From: Sciurus carolinensis
Taxonomy: Eukaryota > Chordata > Mammalia > Rodentia > Sciuridae
DNA: 64,000 nt
Direction: 5' to 3'
NCBI RefSeq assembly: GCF_902686445.1
Contig: NC_062218.1
Span: 133,285,241 to 133,349,240, forward strand
A model generated the notes under the pieces. It was not told the origin of the DNA. It saw only the letters and a program-made list of their open reading frames with translations, and searched no databases. This document shows, one piece after another, positions 22,041 to 64,000 of the stretch; position 1 is the first letter of the stretch, and every line of letters begins with the position of its first letter. The position numbers were made by a program, and so were the translations under genes.

Positions 22041-22312
22041 ATTTTGGAGTAATCTGTCATATAACAATAACAACCAGAACTGACATAGGAATTATGTCTA
22101 GAATATATTAAGAACTCCTACAAATCAAAAGAAAAAGACTGGTAATGAGCAGAAATAAGAGAGCAAAAGACTTGAAATCTACATGACCAATTATAAAAAT
22201 GTGCTCAACCTCAGTGGTAATTAGGGAAAAGCTAAATAAAACCATAATGAGATGCCACTACAGAACAACTAAAACGGATAAATCTTAAAAATCAAAACTA
22301 ACGATATTATGT
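22041..22312 (+). repeat. Right arm of a long inverted duplication
   Basis: Near-identical reverse complement of 20695-20970. It is the end that continues without a break into further L1M 3' sequence (to about 22900), so this arm looks like the original and the left arm like the copy. Confidence 0.9.
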
Positions 22313-22900
22313 GAGTGAAGATGTGGAGCCCTGCAGACCACTTACCCTTCCATAGGAATGCTAAATGGTACAAATAACTTGAAAAAAATAGTTGGCGCTG
22401 TCTATTAAAGTTGAAAACCCACATACCTAGCAAATGAGAGGGAAAAAGTAAGGCATATGTTCACCAGAAGATATATACAAGGGTGTTCACAGCAGCAGAA
22501 CTTGGAAACCAGTATCAACTCAAACTTGAATCAAGAGTAGAAGGACAAATTATGATGTATCAAACAGTGGAATACTATGCAGCTATGAAAATAAGCAAGA
22601 TATAGTTTAATATAGCAATATATAGATAAATCTCATCACTGATTATGAGTAAAAGAATATATGTGGTATGAATTCATTTAAATAAGATTAAAACACTAGC
22701 AAAGCATATATTTTGGTGACAAAATTAAAGAAAAGAAAGGGAAGATAAAGTCAGGATACTAGAAACTTGGGGGCTTAGTATGGTAAGAGGTTTGTGATGG
22801 GAAATGTAAGAAGTTTCTGGATTGTTAGTGCCATTCTAAATCCCTTGTTGGAAACATTTATATCATACTTACAATACACTGGTATCTTAAACTCTTTCCA
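22076..22900 (+). mobile_element. L1M ORF2 end and 3' UTR
   Basis: Old L1 text in order: gaattatgtctagaatatattaagaactcc, aatgtgctcaacctcagtggtaattaggg, accataatgagatgccactac, agtggaatactatgcagctatg, then a 3' UTR (aggatactagaaacttgggggc). Non-coding. Confidence 0.7.
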
Positions 22901-23757
22901 TAAGTATACCACATCTTACAATAACTTTGTTGATATTATTCAAGTTTGAAAAGAGGAATCTGACTTCATTTGTTATTCAGTTACCTAATTTCCCCCAACA
23001 ATGTTTATTAGATTATTTAAATTCTCCTCACTACTTTGTGATGCCAACTTAATATTATATTCAATTCTTAGCTGTACTTGAGAGAATTGGTAACAGTTAT
23101 TATCAACCAATTTGGTCTTGGTTTCTGGCAAGGATCAAAGGACTAGGGGGAGAGCATGGAAAAAGAGTGAAAGGAGTAAATAAAAGCAAGAGAGAGGTTG
23201 AAATAGTCATCCAAAACAAGAAAATTCTAGCAACAGAACCAAAAAGAGAAAAGAAGTCTGTGGTAGGGTTTGCCAAGTCAGAAAGTAAAGTGTCACCTGA
23301 TAAAAGGACTTATGAATGAGCTCAGAGCAAAAATATTTCGGAGAGATCTAAAGTTGAAGCCAGACCTTCAGGGTGAGGAGGAGTGGTCAATTATATTGGT
23401 GCTGGGCTCAAGGGTACGACTTCTATTGACACCATGGAGGTAGTAAGGCGAAATCTGCTGAATGTTTTCAAAGATTTAACTAACTACTCTTTTCAAGTCG
23501 AATTTATTGCTTTTTTTTTTTTCTTTCTTACTCTAAACGTAGTGTTTATGATAGAAGGAGATTACAGAAAAACACGCAATGACATATTCTGTTAGTCCTT
23601 GTCTGGCGCTCTCGGGTGCCTTCAGCGCACCACCGACCTTTGCAGTACGGACAGCGTCGCCCGGAGTGGCCCTGAAGAGGCCGAAGGGCGGTAGTTGACT
23701 TGAAAGAGCCGTTACCCTCGACCTGGACTGTGCAAAGCAGGATCTCTTCCCATCTAG
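22901..23757. other. Upstream flank of FLT4
   Basis: Unique-looking sequence with no gene or named repeat. Composition turns from AT-rich to CpG-rich at about 23590, the edge of the promoter island. Confidence 0.5.
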
Positions 23758-23967
23758 GCTGGATGCACTCTTGCTGGTCTGGGAAGGACTTAGGTGCGAA
23801 GGATGGTCCAAGGCCACGGTGACCCGCCCTCCCCGAGAGCCCCGCCCCGACCCCGCCCCCGGCCCGCGGCCTGTGGGGGCCCCGCCCGCGCTCGCGCGGC
23901 GCGCTCACACTCCCAGCCCAGAGCTGCGGTGGCCGCGCAGGTCCTACCCGCGCCGCAGCGGCCGGAG

Positions 23968-62741
<38,774 letters not shown>

Positions 62742-63065
62742 TAAGGGCTTGGGAGGCCTCGGCTGCAAAGGTGGGCGTTGCCCTCCCTAGGAGGGCCCTG
62801 AGCAGAGGCCTGGTGAGGGAGGCTGGGGCTTGGTGTGCACTGCCACTCTTACCTAGAACCTTCAGTGGCTGCCTGTTGCCTTTTTGTACGTTCAAGGCAA
62901 GCTGCTCTGAGTCTCAAGGACTTTTGTCCCCATCACCAAAGGAGTCCCCCTTTCTATAGCACCTGGGTGCTGGTCCCAACACCTTCTTATCATTTGATGG
63001 ATGTCCAGATGTTACATTTTATGAAACCCTGTGTGATCCACCATGCCCAGGACACGTGCATGTGC

Positions 63066-63098
63066 GCGCACACACGCACACGCACACACACACACACC
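63066..63098. repeat. (CA)n microsatellite with CG interruptions
   Basis: gcgcgcacacacgcacacgcac followed by pure CA repeats. Confidence 0.95.
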
Positions 63099-63389
63099 AG
63101 CCAAGGGGAGACCACTTTTGTTCCCAAACCCCAAATAGCCCATGGTCACTTATCCAGACCACCCCCTTGACCTCACTGTTTTTGTCAAGAGTCCCTTTTT
63201 GGGTCATCTGTCATAGCTTTCCAAAACAAATCCTTGGCTTCTGCCTGTGCTGCTCTGGAGTCAATATATGATGTTATCATTGAATATTTTACTCTAAATC
63301 ACACCTATTTATTTTATAACAACAAAATAGTTGATGTCATTTTTCACCTTTGTTGCAGATATCTTAATGATTTACAGCTTGCCAGTTGC

Positions 63390-63690
63390 AGGTTGAGTGT
63401 CCCTTATCCACGATACTTGGGACCAGAGGTGTTTCAGATTCCATAGTGTTTTGGATTTTAGAATATTTTGCATAGACTTTACCAGTTGAGTATTTCTAAT
63501 TCACAAATCCGAAATTTGAAAATGTCTCAAAATTTTAGTTTTCAGAGGAATTTGGATTTCACAAGCCTAAGAGGGACTTGGCAGGTATATTTAACTTTTC
63601 ATGTAATTAGTCAGGAAACTGGATATTTTGCCACATGTTCATTATTAAAATACTAAATTTCAAATTTTCAGATTAGGAATACTTAACCAG
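63390..63690. mobile_element. DNA-transposon (MITE-like) remnant
   Basis: caggttgagtgtcccttatccacgatacttgggaccagaggtgtttcag ... ttgagtatttctaattcacaaatccgaaatttgaaaatg resembles a common mammalian non-autonomous DNA element. I cannot fix the family. Confidence 0.5.
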
Positions 63691-63894
63691 TACCTGGGTA
63701 TTTCCCCTACCAACCTACAAAAGACGTTTTGCAACACTGTTAACACGGAAAGATTGTGGGCCTTTAAAAATAATGACACCTTGATGGTTCAAGCAACTTC
63801 TATTAGTAACCTGGTTTTGGGAAATTATTGGTAGTGATATTTCCTGAAGTAGTTTTTGGCATCTTATCACTTAAAAAATAATTAAGTAAAAGGG

Positions 63895-63978
63895 TAGGGC
63901 TGGGGATATAATATAGCTCAGTGGTAGTGTTTGCCTAGCATTTGTGAAGCCTTGGGTTTGAGTCCCACTAAAAGAAAG
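63895..63978 (+). mobile_element. ID SINE with (GA)n tail
   Basis: ggctggggatataatatagctcagtggtagtgtttgcctagcatttgtgaag ... gggtttgagtcccac, followed by a GA-rich tail that reaches the window end. A small insertion (ata) disturbs the A-box spacing. Confidence 0.9.
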
Positions 63979-64000
63979 GAGAGAGAGAGAGAGAAAGAGA

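Noticed and set aside
23546..23908. 120-codon antisense ORF over the FLT4 promoter, as a divergent gene
   Set aside because: CpG islands give long chance ORFs. No homology seen. A non-coding antisense transcript is possible but unsupported.

Overview
This is a mammalian nuclear window, very probably from a squirrel-family (sciurid) rodent. The lineage is suggested by tRNA-derived ID SINEs, several with the A-rich 'ataaaataaaggt'-type tail, and by B1-dID composite SINEs in which an Alu/7SL-like head is fused to an ID-like tail. L1 LINEs, MIR, L2, Tigger/MER2-type DNA elements and MaLR-type LTRs make up most of the rest. No prokaryotic, organellar or viral genome is present. Repeat family names come from memory of the families, not from a library search.

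Region 1 (1-23.7 kb) is intergenic and rich in repeats. It begins with a complete 5'-inverted ('twin-primed') L1 with target-site duplication (156-2714). Next come older L1 debris, a MER2/Tigger-like element (4.77-5.19 kb) and, on the minus strand, an intact 490-codon ORF (5787-7259) that is clearly POM121-like. That ORF is intronless and sits under its own CpG-rich 5' end, so it is a candidate retrogene. From 7.7 to 23 kb there are AT-rich L1M fragments, SINEs, a second inverted L1 piece, a second MER2/Tigger-like element, a MaLR LTR and a striking foldback: two arms of about 270 bp that are nearly identical in opposite orientation (about 20.70-20.97 kb and 22.04-22.31 kb).

Region 2 (about 23.76-64 kb) is FLT4 (VEGFR-3) on the plus strand. 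A TATA-less CpG-island promoter leads to coding exon 1 (23968-24025), a 15.5 kb first intron, then 28 further coding exons from 39.5 to 62.74 kb. I placed all 29 exons by GT-AG boundaries and unbroken phase. Together they give 3893 coding nt, 1297 codons plus two bases, and the numbering falls exactly on known human landmarks (K879, E896, D1037, D1055, Y1063/Y1068, Y1230/Y1231, Y1265). The final coding exon (residues 1299-1363 in human, two C-terminal tyrosines) is not in the window.

The receptor is the VEGF-C/VEGF-D receptor of lymphatic endothelium: signal peptide, seven Ig domains, one membrane segment, split tyrosine kinase and a regulatory tail. All catalytic residues are kept. Points of interest are His at position 853 in the glycine loop, an extra cysteine at 410 in Ig4, Cys for Trp at 1233, a diverged kinase insert, and an immediate in-frame stop if the exon 29 donor is read through. 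No wholly new biological system was recognised. The best leads are the POM121-like retrogene, the foldback, and the ETS/FOX-ETS motif clusters in FLT4 introns.
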